Origin: Cylindrospermopsis curvispora GIHE-G1
GTDB taxonomy: Bacteria; Cyanobacteriota; Cyanobacteriia; Cyanobacteriales; Nostocaceae
Reading direction: 5' to 3'
NCBI RefSeq assembly: GCF_014489415.1
Contig: NZ_CP060823.1
Coordinates: 62,001 to 126,000, forward strand
DNA length: 64,000 nucleotides
A program made the position numbers and the translations under genes. Shown here piece after piece: positions 45,967 to 55,311 of the stretch. How positions within the stretch are numbered: position 1 is the first letter of the stretch; each line of letters starts with the position of its first letter. Under the pieces are notes generated by a model. The model ran no database searches. It was not told the origin of the DNA and was given only the letters and a program-made list of their open reading frames with translations.

Positions 45967-48900
45967 ATGATACTTAATTCAGAAGAGGTAACAAGTAATC
46001 TCAGGAAGAAAATTGAGAAGTGGAAAGAAAGTTTAGCAGATCTGACAAAGAACAATCCTCTCATTCAATTTCGCCCCCATAAGCGAACATTACAAATTAC
46101 AGATAATATAGACACTGTTTACACTGATATACGACAGGAGAAAAAGGTTTTCTCCTTTAATGTAGAAAGCCCAGATGGACCAAGAATAAAATCAGTTGCG
46201 AATGAACTAACAACTGTACAGCCTTGGAATGAGAAATTAAAAATACTCAAAAATTTAACTAGGGAGTCTAGACAATCATTAGAGGAAACGGGAGTCAATA
46301 TTCTTTTCCTAGCCTTTGGAACTTTAACTTGGGAGGATGAAGATAAGTCAACTAAGTTGTTATCACCCTTGATATTAGTTCCTGTGTCTTTGTTTAAGGA
46401 ACCAAAAAAGAGTTTTTATAAACTATCTCCTATTCGTGAGGATGAAGAGGCTAGTATTATCATAAATCCTGCTCTTTGTCTGAAATTAAAGAAGTTTGAC
46501 ATTAATCTATCAGAAATTAAATCTCAAAATTCATACAGAGATTTCATAAATATTATCAGAGATAATATTTTACATCAATATCCTTTATGGGAAGTGCGAG
46601 ATGAACTTTTTCTCTCTCTTTTCTCTTATGCTAATATAGCAATGGTTGAAGATTTCAATAAATACGAAAAAAGAATTCTTGACCATCCTATGTTACAATC
46701 CCTTTCCGGTAGTTTAACAGAGATACCATATAACTTCAATGATATTTTGCAAAACTCAATAAAAGACTCTCAAGTAAAACCACAAAATATTTTTCAGGTA
46801 CTTGATGCAGATTCTAGCCAACAGGTTGTTATTGAAGCAGCCAAACAGGGTGATAGTTTTGTTGTCCAAGGTCCACCCGGAACGGGGAAGAGCCAAACTA
46901 TTGTCAATATGATTACTGAACTAATTGGTGCTGGAAAGTCAGTCCTATTAGTTGCAGCTAAGGACACTGCAGTCAAAGTCGTTTATGACAGGTTATCTAA
47001 ATGTGGTTTAGAGCATTTATGCTTAAATCTTCATAATAGTCAAGCTATGAATAATAAGGAAGTTATCCAAGAATTATTAAAAACGATTACTTCTACTAAT
47101 AGTAGTTTTGATACTAGTAAACATCAAAATTTTTTCGATGAGTTACTCAGCAGTCGTGAACACATCAATTCATATCCTGTTGACTTACATACAAAACATC
47201 AACCTCTAGATAGGTCTCTTTTTGAGCTTTATGGAGAGTTACTAAAAAAGAAGAGAGCAGATCTGCCAAACTATAATGTCAGGTTTCCAAATTATGAAAG
47301 CTGGTCTACTCAGGAATTGAATATTGCTAATTCTCTGCTAAAACAGTTAGGTAGTTTGTCTGAACTTTTTTATGAAAAGACAAATTCGATTTGGTCACAG
47401 AGTTTTACTTCTGATGATTTCTCTCCTGCTCAAAAAATGAACTTGGAACAAATAATCAGTAATCTTCAGCAAGGTATAGATTCTGCTAGAGAGTTAGAAA
47501 CTGAACTAAAATTAATTTTTAATAATGATTATATCCTCCATAATATAGATTCTATAGAGTTCTCCTATAATGCCTTATGTCATCTATTAAAAGTAACTGA
47601 AATTAATTTACCAAACAATTGGGTAACTATAGATATTGATAAAGAGAGAGCCAGTATTGAGCATTATAAATCTTCCTTGAAAATCATTAATGACCCTCAG
47701 AATACTTTAATTAGGGAGAGATATTCAGAAGAGTTTTTCTCTCTTAATTTATTTGAATTATCTCAAAGATATGAGAATTATGCTAAGAAGTGCTGGATTC
47801 TTAATATGCTCAATCCGGTCTATAGACAAGATATGAAGTTATTATGTAAATTAAACAATGATAGAAAATCCCATTCTTTACATCAATTTAGACAAGACCT
47901 ATTGAGGTCACTTAAAATTCAGTCTATTGAAAATAACTTAGAGCAAGATTATACAAATAACGAAAATCAAGGCTCTTTTCTATCTTTATCTAATATTCAC
48001 AATATGGATGAAGTAGAAGTAGAACTAGAGAACTTTGAGCAATTATTAAATTGGATAGATGAGTTAGATAAATATTATCTTTCTCGTGAAAATGTAGATA
48101 CTATACAGAAATCCGTGCTTGAACTGGACGATGTTATCAAAAAAGTTCATAACCTGAAGTTAATAAAACAGGAAATAGATTTTGGATTAGACTTTTTGTT
48201 TAACCAGCGACAACTCAATTATATTTATACTAGGGAAAATATAAAGCAAGTAGATTTAGGAAAAGTAAAGGAGTTTTTAGAACTAGCTAGTTTAGATCTA
48301 GATAAGTTAAGTGAATGGTTTTTATGTCAAGATATTTGCCGTAAATTGGAAAAGTTAGGGTGTGAGTCTTTCTTACAACTATTGCGTAAGAATAAGGATA
48401 TTTTAAGCCAGGATTGGTTTACAATTTTAGAAAAACTTATTTATGAAGCACACATTCAGGGTATTCTGTTTAAACAACCAGGGTTAAGGTTATTTAACTC
48501 ACAATCCCATCAAGATGATATTAATAATTTCAAAAAACTAGATGTTCAACAGTTACAGATTGCACAGATAAGACTTAGACTAAGCCATGCTCAAAGATGG
48601 CAAACTTTTGAAGTTAATCCTGATAATTCACTCCAAATCCAAAATTTAGGAAAGGAGCAAAAGAAAAAAAGAAAATATTTACCTATACGTAAACTACTCA
48701 ATGATAAAAATCAAGGTATCAAAAGTGTGATTAAAACTTTAAAACCTTGCTGGATGATGAGTCCTATTGCTGTCACTAAGTATATTGACCCTGACGAAAC
48801 TATATTTGATGTTTTAATTTTTGATGAGGCTTCTCAATTACGAACAGAACATGTTATATCATCAATTATACGGGCAAAGCAAGTAATAATTATCGGAGAC

Positions 48901-50043
48901 ACTAAACAGCTTCCACCTACTTCATTTTTTATGGCAACTGAGGAAGAAGAAGACATGGAGGAAGATGTACCAGAAAATCTATCATTTGACAGCATATTAG
49001 ATGAGTGTTCAGTTTTTTTACAGCAATTAACCCTAAAATGGCATTACCGTAGCCAAGATGAGAGACTAATTGCTTTCTCCAACTATCATTTTTATGACTC
49101 CAGATTGATTACATTTCCTAACGCTATTCAAAGTAAACAACTGGGGGTGGAGTTTAAATACATTGAAGATGGAATTTATCAACGTGGAGAAAGTAGAGTT
49201 AATCTAAAAGAAGCACAAACGATTGCAGGGCTTGCTTTGGAGCATGTGAGAACTAATCCTCAAGAATCTTTGGGAATTATTGCCTTTAGCCAATCTCAAA
49301 CTAACGCCATTGAGCAAGAGCTAGAAAAGTTATACAAAGCCAACCCAGATTTACAAGATTTTTGTGAAAATGATTCAACTCAGTTTTTTCTGAAGTCCTT
49401 GGAGAATATACAAGGTAATGAAAAAGACATAATATTATTAAGTGTTGGATATGGAAAAGATAGTGTCGGTAAGTTTACACTTAACTTTGGTCCGCTTAAT
49501 AAAGCAGGTGGAGAACGTAGACTCAATGTTGCCATTACAAGAGCTAAAAATAAACTGATTTTAGTCTCCTCCATAACTGCTGGGGATATCGATCCTACAC
49601 GGGTCAACAGTCAAGGGGGTAGATTATTACGTGAATACCTACAATATGTCGAAAGTGGTGGCAATTTCTTGTCTGGTAACTCTTTCACTGAGTCACTAAA
49701 ATTTGATTCTCCATTTGAAGAGGATGTGTATATGTCTATTTGTCACCATCCCGAACTCAAAGACTATAATGCTTATACTCAAGTTGGATGTTCTGACTAT
49801 CGAATTGATTTAGCGATTGTCCACAAAGAGAGACCTGGAGAGTTTGTTCTGGGTATAGAATGTGATGGAGCTTCTTATCACAGTTCTCTTACCGCTAGAG
49901 ACAGAGATCGCCTCAGACAAGAACAGTTGGAAAAACTAGGTTGGAAAATCTATCGTATTTGGTCAACAGAGTGGTTTCATAATAAAGGTTCCCAGGTACA
50001 ACTGTTGGTAGAGAAGATTAAATCTCTTAGGAATGTCCAATAA
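45967..50043 (+). CDS. Large SF1 helicase-nuclease (DUF4011-type, Vsr/DUF559-like C-terminus)
   Basis: 1358 residues from the ATG at 45967, chosen for its GGGAGA ribosome-binding site; the frame opens 84 bp earlier. Residues 10-75 match the DUF4011 start (LRKKIEKWKESLADLTKNNP). SF1 motif I is VVQGPPGTGKSQTIV (about 300-314), motif II LIFDEASQLRTE, motif III IIIGDTKQLPPTSF, motif VI RRLNVAITRAKNKL. A long helical insertion lies between I and II. The C-terminus is a PD-(D/E)xK nuclease of the Vsr/DUF559 type: YRIDLAIV, GIECDGASYHSS, LEKLGWKIYRIWS. Single-gene proteins of this plan occur in defence islands and are thought to attack foreign nucleic acid. All motifs look intact. Confidence 0.88.
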   Translation: MILNSEEVTSNLRKKIEKWKESLADLTKNNPLIQFRPHKRTLQITDNIDTVYTDIRQEKKVFSFNVESPDGPRIKSVANELTTVQPWNEKLKILKNLTRESRQSLEETGVNILFLAFGTLTWEDEDKSTKLLSPLILVPVSLFKEPKKSFYKLSPIREDEEASIIINPALCLKLKKFDINLSEIKSQNSYRDFINIIRDNILHQYPLWEVRDELFLSLFSYANIAMVEDFNKYEKRILDHPMLQSLSGSLTEIPYNFNDILQNSIKDSQVKPQNIFQVLDADSSQQVVIEAAKQGDSFVVQGPPGTGKSQTIVNMITELIGAGKSVLLVAAKDTAVKVVYDRLSKCGLEHLCLNLHNSQAMNNKEVIQELLKTITSTNSSFDTSKHQNFFDELLSSREHINSYPVDLHTKHQPLDRSLFELYGELLKKKRADLPNYNVRFPNYESWSTQELNIANSLLKQLGSLSELFYEKTNSIWSQSFTSDDFSPAQKMNLEQIISNLQQGIDSARELETELKLIFNNDYILHNIDSIEFSYNALCHLLKVTEINLPNNWVTIDIDKERASIEHYKSSLKIINDPQNTLIRERYSEEFFSLNLFELSQRYENYAKKCWILNMLNPVYRQDMKLLCKLNNDRKSHSLHQFRQDLLRSLKIQSIENNLEQDYTNNENQGSFLSLSNIHNMDEVEVELENFEQLLNWIDELDKYYLSRENVDTIQKSVLELDDVIKKVHNLKLIKQEIDFGLDFLFNQRQLNYIYTRENIKQVDLGKVKEFLELASLDLDKLSEWFLCQDICRKLEKLGCESFLQLLRKNKDILSQDWFTILEKLIYEAHIQGILFKQPGLRLFNSQSHQDDINNFKKLDVQQLQIAQIRLRLSHAQRWQTFEVNPDNSLQIQNLGKEQKKKRKYLPIRKLLNDKNQGIKSVIKTLKPCWMMSPIAVTKYIDPDETIFDVLIFDEASQLRTEHVISSIIRAKQVIIIGDTKQLPPTSFFMATEEEEDMEEDVPENLSFDSILDECSVFLQQLTLKWHYRSQDERLIAFSNYHFYDSRLITFPNAIQSKQLGVEFKYIEDGIYQRGESRVNLKEAQTIAGLALEHVRTNPQESLGIIAFSQSQTNAIEQELEKLYKANPDLQDFCENDSTQFFLKSLENIQGNEKDIILLSVGYGKDSVGKFTLNFGPLNKAGGERRLNVAITRAKNKLILVSSITAGDIDPTRVNSQGGRLLREYLQYVESGGNFLSGNSFTESLKFDSPFEEDVYMSICHHPELKDYNAYTQVGCSDYRIDLAIVHKERPGEFVLGIECDGASYHSSLTARDRDRLRQEQLEKLGWKIYRIWSTEWFHNKGSQVQLLVEKIKSLRNVQ

Positions 50044-50062
50044 AACCTGAAAAAATGACTTG

Positions 50063-50248
50063 CTACTCATTTATCCACTCTTTAGCTACTTTTAATGCAG
50101 CATCTGCTGTGTAGTAAATTCCCTTACCATAAACTGAACCATCTAAAGCAATTACTCTAAACTCCCAAGCATGTGCAGGAGTGTAGAATACTACGACCAC
50201 GTTGCTATTGTGAGAAATCAGCTTTGCTATTTTTACGTTTGATTCCAT
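50063..50248 (-). CDS. Small protein, unknown
   Basis: 61 residues, ATG at 50248. The sequence alternates strands and helix (VVVVFYTPAHAWEFRVIAL, then DAALKVAKEWINE) and reads like a compact alpha/beta protein, not a shadow of another gene. The ribosome-binding site is weak. It is convergent with the helicase gene, with 19 bp between stops. Confidence 0.45.
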   Translation of the reverse strand: MESNVKIAKLISHNSNVVVVFYTPAHAWEFRVIALDGSVYGKGIYYTADAALKVAKEWINE

Positions 50249-50659
50249 ATTTTTTGTTTCACTCTACAAGAACATTTGTACCATTAATTTTAGGATTAGT
50301 TATCCCTTTTGGTAAATTACCCACCTTTTTAGGCGAATTATTTCTGTACTCCAACTATAGTTTGTACTATCGTTTGGTTATGATTGATATGTGTATATTT
50401 TACTCCAAATAAGAATAGCTCTAAGAATTAAAAAATCTTGCATCATTGCCTAACTTTATTAGCATCCTCCCCAAGATAGATATTTTTCTGGTCATATTTT
50501 TGCATAGGTTCGGTTTACCGAACTAATATGGAGTGTTTTTACTGTCAGAGTTCAGGTGAACTGATTTAAAAAGTACCGCATTTTCTACATTGATTATAGA
50601 GAATAGAAATTTAGATAATTAATGTATATAAATCTTGAGCATAATCAACTGTAATAGTT
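50249..50659. other. Gene-free stretch with two palindromes
   Basis: Contains GTTCGGTTTACCGAAC at 50508-50523 and GTTCAGGTGAAC at 50546-50557, both near-perfect inverted repeats and possible operators for the FGE-like gene that starts at 50660. No gene is seen in the 410 bp. Confidence 0.5.
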
Positions 50660-51703
50660 ATGAGCAGTATAAACCAACAATACCAGTACAATGCTGTTTT
50701 AGGTGGTACAGTAGATACACAAGAAAAACCCTCACATTCAGGAGAAGAACCACTATTAACCACTTATGAGGAAACTCCCCACAAGCCGAATATTATTGGG
50801 CAAGCCATAAGTTATGGGGAGAAGGGTATAAATTTGCTGTTCTCCTTCCTTAATAATGGAAAAACATCTGAATACCAGAACGGTTATAGTCACAAAGGAA
50901 TTGATACAAAACCTTTTAGCTTCAATCTGGTGACTACGAATAAAAGAGGAGAAATAATTAGTACAACTCTAGGTTATGCCAGATCCTTCATCCAAGATTT
51001 AGGAAATGGTGTGAACCTGGAAATGGTTCAAATTCCAGGTGGAAAATATCTCATGGGTTCAAGGGACGAGAGATGTGATTGGGAATTTCCTGAGCATGAG
51101 GTAATACTACCAAACTTTTTCATGAGTAAATATCCAGTAACACAAGAACAGTACAAGGCTATTACGGGTGCTAATCCGTCCATGTTTAAAGGTGATCAAC
51201 TTCCTGTGGAAAACGTGAGTTGGAATAATGCAGTAAGTTTTTGTGAGGAGTTAGCCATAAAGACAGGAAAGAGTTATACCCTACCCAGCGAAACCCAGTG
51301 GGAATACGCCTGTCGCGCAGGAACAGGAACAGCATTCTACTTTGGAGATAGTATTAACAGTGACTTAGTTAATTACAATGGTAATTACAGCTATGGACTG
51401 GTGCACAAACAGAAATTTAGGCAAAAGACACTAGCAGTAGGTTCACTAATGCCTAATGCCTATGGTCTTTATGATATGCACGGGAACGTTTATGAATGGT
51501 GTTTAGATGATTGGCACAGCAATTATAATGGCGCACCAGATAATCAAAATCCTTGGTTTTCCCGGAGTAGTAGGTGGAAAGTGGTAAGGGGTGGTTCCTG
51601 GAATACAAGTCCCCAGGATTGTAGGTCTACCTCCCGTAGTCTCCACATGGCTGATAGTGCTTATGGGGATATTGGTTTTAGGCTTGTCTTAAATGTGTCT
51701 TGA
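50660..51703 (+). CDS. FGE-sulfatase (SUMF1)-domain protein
   Basis: 347 residues. Residues 1-110 are a variable N-terminus, ending TLGYARSFIQDLGNGVNLEMV, which commonly precedes this domain in cyanobacteria. From residue 118 the FGE-sulfatase fold is clear: IPGGKYLMGS, PVTQEQYKAITGANPS, LPSETQWEYACRAGT, YDMHGNVYEWCLDDW, VVRGGSW and IGFRLVL. True FGE enzymes convert a Cys of sulfatases to formylglycine; many bacterial relatives are not enzymes of that kind and serve as ligand-binding ends of signalling or conflict proteins. No sulfatase gene is nearby. Target unknown. Confidence 0.9.
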   Translation: MSSINQQYQYNAVLGGTVDTQEKPSHSGEEPLLTTYEETPHKPNIIGQAISYGEKGINLLFSFLNNGKTSEYQNGYSHKGIDTKPFSFNLVTTNKRGEIISTTLGYARSFIQDLGNGVNLEMVQIPGGKYLMGSRDERCDWEFPEHEVILPNFFMSKYPVTQEQYKAITGANPSMFKGDQLPVENVSWNNAVSFCEELAIKTGKSYTLPSETQWEYACRAGTGTAFYFGDSINSDLVNYNGNYSYGLVHKQKFRQKTLAVGSLMPNAYGLYDMHGNVYEWCLDDWHSNYNGAPDNQNPWFSRSSRWKVVRGGSWNTSPQDCRSTSRSLHMADSAYGDIGFRLVLNVS

Positions 51704-51714
51704 CCACTTCCATT

Positions 51715-51970
51715 ATTAGGCGATCGCATTTCTTGGGGTAACTCCAGGAGATCCGATCGCTCTTGTGTATAGGGGTTTCGAGTAGTTGTTTTATTTGGGT
51801 AAGGAAGTAAGAGTTCTAAGATGGGCGATCGCCTGACAGATAGGATATTCAAAAGTTGTTTTATTCGCTGCATGAGATGCGATTTCCCATAGGGAGTGCT
51901 TCACAATCCTATTTGGGAGTAAGTGGTATGTTATTCTCCCTGAGTTTCGATATGCGATCGCCAATTAATA
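51715..51970. repeat. Dispersed HIP1/hairpin repeats
   Basis: HIP1 octamers near 51720, 51825 and 51955 and one hairpin unit at 51880-51908 (TTTCCCATAGGGAGTGCTTC). Non-coding. Confidence 0.65.
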
Positions 51971-51976
51971 GAAAGG

Positions 51977-52189
51977 TCAATTTTCCCAAACCTCGAGAAA
52001 ATGTTCCCATTCTTCATCTGATTGTGGAGGACCATCCTTAAACATTCCGACCACCTTTGCCAGTTTTCGAGCTTGGTCTTCAGTCTCGCCTAACTCTATA
52101 AATTGGGACTCAAGTTTAGGATCATAACCTTTTGAGATAAGGTGTAGGTATTCCTCATCTGTAATATTCAAATTGTGAATGTTTTCCAT
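51977..52189 (-). CDS. Small acidic protein, unknown
   Basis: 70 residues with strong Glu/Asp content: DEEYLHLISKGYDPKLESQF, then GETEDQARKLAKVVG and a Trp-containing end SDEEWEHFLEVW. AAAGGT precedes the ATG. Thirty bp separate it from the upstream GNAT gene on the same strand, so they probably form an operon. Family not recognised. Confidence 0.6.
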   Translation of the reverse strand: MENIHNLNITDEEYLHLISKGYDPKLESQFIELGETEDQARKLAKVVGMFKDGPPQSDEEWEHFLEVWEN

Positions 52190-52219
52190 ACGTTACCTTT
52201 AATTAGTGATACTAGCTAG

Positions 52220-52636
52220 TTATAGACTAGAATATGTCAACTGATTTTTGGTCTCTCTTGCAAAACTGAAAATAGAGCCAATACGCTCAAATCCCTGTTT
52301 TTTATAATATCCATCTTCATCAGATAGCATATAAACATCTGTACGTGGTTGGTCAGCAGCAGCAGTTTCAATAAGACGTTTTCCTAGTCCCTTTCCCCTC
52401 CATTGCTTGGACACGAGCAGGTCGTAGACATAGAGGCCAAATATTCCATCTTTTCGGCAACGTATATACCCGATTATACAGTTATTTGCCACAGCGACGT
52501 AAACAATACAATCAGCGAGTACCTGACCATATTCCTGTTCACGGTTGTAGTAGCAAGACCAGTTGTTACCTTCACCGCGTAGGAGTGTGAATAGGGCAGG
52601 GTTGTCATCTTCTGTGTATGGTTTTATCTGAATCAT
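52220..52636 (-). CDS. GNAT-family N-acetyltransferase
   Basis: 138 residues. Acetyl-CoA motif A is LLVSKQWRGKGLGKRLIE, and motif B lies in VYMLSDEDGYYKKQGFERIG. The substrate is unknown. GNAT genes of this size next to a small acidic protein can be toxin-antitoxin pairs, but the protein lacks the DUF1778-type antitoxin partner, so ordinary acetyltransferase is the safer reading. Confidence 0.9.
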   Translation of the reverse strand: MIQIKPYTEDDNPALFTLLRGEGNNWSCYYNREQEYGQVLADCIVYVAVANNCIIGYIRCRKDGIFGLYVYDLLVSKQWRGKGLGKRLIETAAADQPRTDVYMLSDEDGYYKKQGFERIGSIFSFARETKNQLTYSSL

Positions 52637-53068
52637 TTGTATCTCAGTCTTAACTTAATACGTTTATTATAATCCTTTATTTAACTTAAATAATATAATT
52701 TTACCTATTTTTGTTTTGTAAGTTACTAAATACACTTACAAATTTACTACTAATTACTACTAAAGTAACAGTGTGTTTGTTTATGTCAAATTTTAGACAA
52801 GATTTTTTCACCAATTACACTTACCAGAGGGAAACAATCGGGAAAAATAACAAAAGGTAGTTATGAAAGCCCTCAGCATTATGCTTTAGACTATTTAATC
52901 TTATGCAAGAATCTCAATCCCATTACCAGTAGGGTTGTGCAAGTAAAAGTTATTGCAAGTTGTTAATTTTTCCTAAATCACAAAAAATCATAAAACAAGA
53001 GGAAGTATTATTACCGCCTCTATTTAGTAAATTGATAGTAAAGTAACATTAAAAAAATAGGTAACAAT
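52637..53068. other. Divergent gene-free region before cas4-cas1
   Basis: AT-rich, 432 bp. A small inverted repeat, GAGG with CCTC around GTATTATTAC, is at about 53001-53022. Promoters of the GNAT gene and the adaptation genes must lie here. No CRISPR-repeat remnant was found in it. Confidence 0.45.
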
Positions 53069-54745
53069 ATGCAACCCGTTAATCAGTTAATAGAGGTTCA
53101 AGAAAATTTATCATCAGAAACTATAAGGGTTTCTGCACTTCATGCGTTAGCATACTGTCCACGTTTGTTCTATCTTGAAGAAGTCGAACAGCTTTACACT
53201 CAAGATGCAGCTGTATTTGCTGGACGTCGACTGCACGTAGATTTAGAAAAAAAAGAAGATGAAATCTGGGAAGAATTATTTCTAGAAAGTGAAGAATTAG
53301 GAATACGAGGACGAGTAGATGCTCTTAGAACTCTTGATGGAGAAACTATTCCTTATGAGCATAAAAGAGGTCTTTCATGTCGAGATGAAAAGAAACAGCC
53401 ACAAGCATGGAATAGTGATAAATTACAAATATTGGCTTATGCCATGCTTTTAGAATCTACTTTGGGAATTACAGTAAAAGAGGGCCGTATTCGTTATCAT
53501 GCTGATAATACATTAATCCATATACCTTTGGATAATTTGGGTAAGCAGTTAGTTTTTGATGCTATTGAGCAAGCTCGCATTTTAAGAAAATCAGCCTACA
53601 GACCACCTGTAATAGAAAATGAAAGATTATGTGCCCGTTGTTCTTTAGCACCAGTTTGTTTACCAGAAGAAGCTAGACTGGCCCATGACAAGGAATGGCA
53701 ACCTATTCGCCTTTTTCCAGAAGATGATGAACGTTTGGTAATTCATATTTTAGAACCAGGTACATTAGTAGGAAAAACAGGAGAGCAAATAAAAATTAAT
53801 CGTCGTAATCAATCTGTGGAAACCATTCCAGCTCGTCAAATAGGACAATTAGTTTTGCATAGCTTTTCTCAAATTTCTACTCAAGCATTACACTTTTGTG
53901 CCTCTCAATATATAGGAGTACACTTTATTTCTGGTGGTGGTAGATATATAGGTAGTTTTGATAATAGACAGGGCAGTATTCAGCGTCGCATTCGTCAATA
54001 TAATGCTTTAATTGACCCAAATTTTTGTTTAGAAATGGCTCGGAAATTAGTCTTGTGTAGAGGTCAAGGACAACGTAAATTTTTAATGCGTGCAGCTAGA
54101 GGTAATTCTCAAGTAACAGATATTTTACGTAATGCGATCGCACAAATAAAAATCATGATCAAACAAATTAGTAAAGCCAAGTCTTTAGATTCATTGTTAG
54201 GAATAGAAGGAAATATAGCTGCATCTTATTTTAGTGCATTACCATATTTAATTGTACAAGATGTAGTAAGAGAGCTACACTTTAATGGCAGAAATCGACG
54301 ACCTCCAAAAGATAGGTTTAATGCATTATTAAGTTTTGGGTATGCTTTGGTTCTCAAGGATGTAATGAATGCTATCTTGAATATTGGACTAGAACCAGCA
54401 CTAGGTTTTTATCATCAACCACGCACTCAGGCTGCGCCTTTAGCATTAGATTTATTAGAAATATTTAGAGTACCATTGGTAGATGTAATAGTCATATATT
54501 CAATAAATCGACATCAATGGCATCCTCAGAATGATTTTGATGTTAGAGGACAACAAGTCTGGTTAACTGACTCTGGAAAACGCAAGTTTATTGAATTATA
54601 TGAGCGTCGTAAACAAGAAACCTGGAAGCATCCGGTAACAGGTTATTCTCTTACCTATCGTCGTTTATTTGAACTAGAAGTACGTTTACTAGAAAAAGAG
54701 TGGAGCGGTGAACCAGGTTTGTTTGGCAATTTAATATTGAGGTAA
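53069..54745 (+). CDS. cas4-cas1: Cas4-Cas1 fusion, spacer acquisition nuclease-integrase
   Basis: 558 residues. Residues 15-205 are Cas4: RecB-type motifs in LGIRGRVDALR and IPYEHKRG, and iron-sulfur cysteines in AYCPRLF and CARCSLAPVC. From about 215 the Cas1 part begins; catalytic residues lie in LLGIEGNIAASYF (Glu), LGFYHQPRTQ (His) and LALDLLEIFR (Asp/Glu). Cas1 inserts new spacers with Cas2; fused Cas4 trims prespacers and defines PAM and orientation. Such fusions occur in type I-G and in MYXAN/DevTRS-like systems; the downstream cas genes favour the latter. Confidence 0.96.
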   Translation: MQPVNQLIEVQENLSSETIRVSALHALAYCPRLFYLEEVEQLYTQDAAVFAGRRLHVDLEKKEDEIWEELFLESEELGIRGRVDALRTLDGETIPYEHKRGLSCRDEKKQPQAWNSDKLQILAYAMLLESTLGITVKEGRIRYHADNTLIHIPLDNLGKQLVFDAIEQARILRKSAYRPPVIENERLCARCSLAPVCLPEEARLAHDKEWQPIRLFPEDDERLVIHILEPGTLVGKTGEQIKINRRNQSVETIPARQIGQLVLHSFSQISTQALHFCASQYIGVHFISGGGRYIGSFDNRQGSIQRRIRQYNALIDPNFCLEMARKLVLCRGQGQRKFLMRAARGNSQVTDILRNAIAQIKIMIKQISKAKSLDSLLGIEGNIAASYFSALPYLIVQDVVRELHFNGRNRRPPKDRFNALLSFGYALVLKDVMNAILNIGLEPALGFYHQPRTQAAPLALDLLEIFRVPLVDVIVIYSINRHQWHPQNDFDVRGQQVWLTDSGKRKFIELYERRKQETWKHPVTGYSLTYRRLFELEVRLLEKEWSGEPGLFGNLILR

Positions 54746-54754
54746 TTTTTAGTC

Positions 54755-55048
54755 ATGGCAGAACACAAGAATTGTTATCTTATTTGTTATGATATTCGCA
54801 ACTCCAATCGTTGGCGCAAAGCATACAATTTATTACAAGGATATGGTGACAGGATTCAGTATTCTATTTTTCGATGCTGGCTGACTATGCGAACACGTGA
54901 AAAATTGAGGTGGGAATTAGAAATAATATTAACGAGTGAAGATGAGCTGTTACTAATTCGGCTTTCTCATCAATGTATAAGTGACATACACAAGTATAAC
55001 CGCTCTGGAGCCTGGTTTGATGCAGAAAGTTACTACAAGATTTTATAA
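54755..55048 (+). CDS. cas2: Cas2, spacer acquisition subunit
   Basis: 97 residues. Typical ferredoxin-like Cas2: LICYDIRNSNRWRKAYNLLQGYGDRIQYSIFRCWL-like order, seen here as CYDIRNSNRWRKAYNLL and YGDRIQYSIFRC. The Asp of YDIR is the conserved one. It starts 9 bp after cas4-cas1 and is followed by the array leader. Confidence 0.96.
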   Translation: MAEHKNCYLICYDIRNSNRWRKAYNLLQGYGDRIQYSIFRCWLTMRTREKLRWELEIILTSEDELLLIRLSHQCISDIHKYNRSGAWFDAESYYKIL

Positions 55049-55238
55049 TACAAGCACCTCTGACTGTTGGTAAAAAAAACAAAAGAGATAGGCAGAAAGT
55101 CTTGTAAGATATGATTTTTAAGAAATTGACTGATTAAATAGGTACTTGCATTTTGTCTGAAAGTAAGTAAGGATAAGGGATTCAAGTGATATAGAGAGCA
55201 TGTGAAATTCACTTTTCAAGCAAAATTTGTTCATTTTC

Positions 55239-55267
55239 TTGCATTTCAGATCAGGTGCTTGTAAAAT
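55239..55267 (+). promoter_or_regulatory. Predicted promoter in the CRISPR leader
   Basis: TTGCAT (55239-55244), 17 bp, TAAAAT (55262-55267). Transcription would begin about 40 bp before the first repeat and run rightwards. This fits the 7-bp G-U-containing stem that forms only in the plus-strand repeat RNA. Confidence 0.6.
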
Positions 55268-55311
55268 GACCATAGAAAGGCTTCTGGAACTGGTTTTTAG
55301 CTACCGCCCTA

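Noticed and set aside
52220-52636. GNAT protein as the toxin of a toxin-antitoxin pair with 51977-52189
   Set aside because: The small acidic partner shows no known antitoxin DNA-binding motif, and the gene order is not the usual antitoxin-first one.
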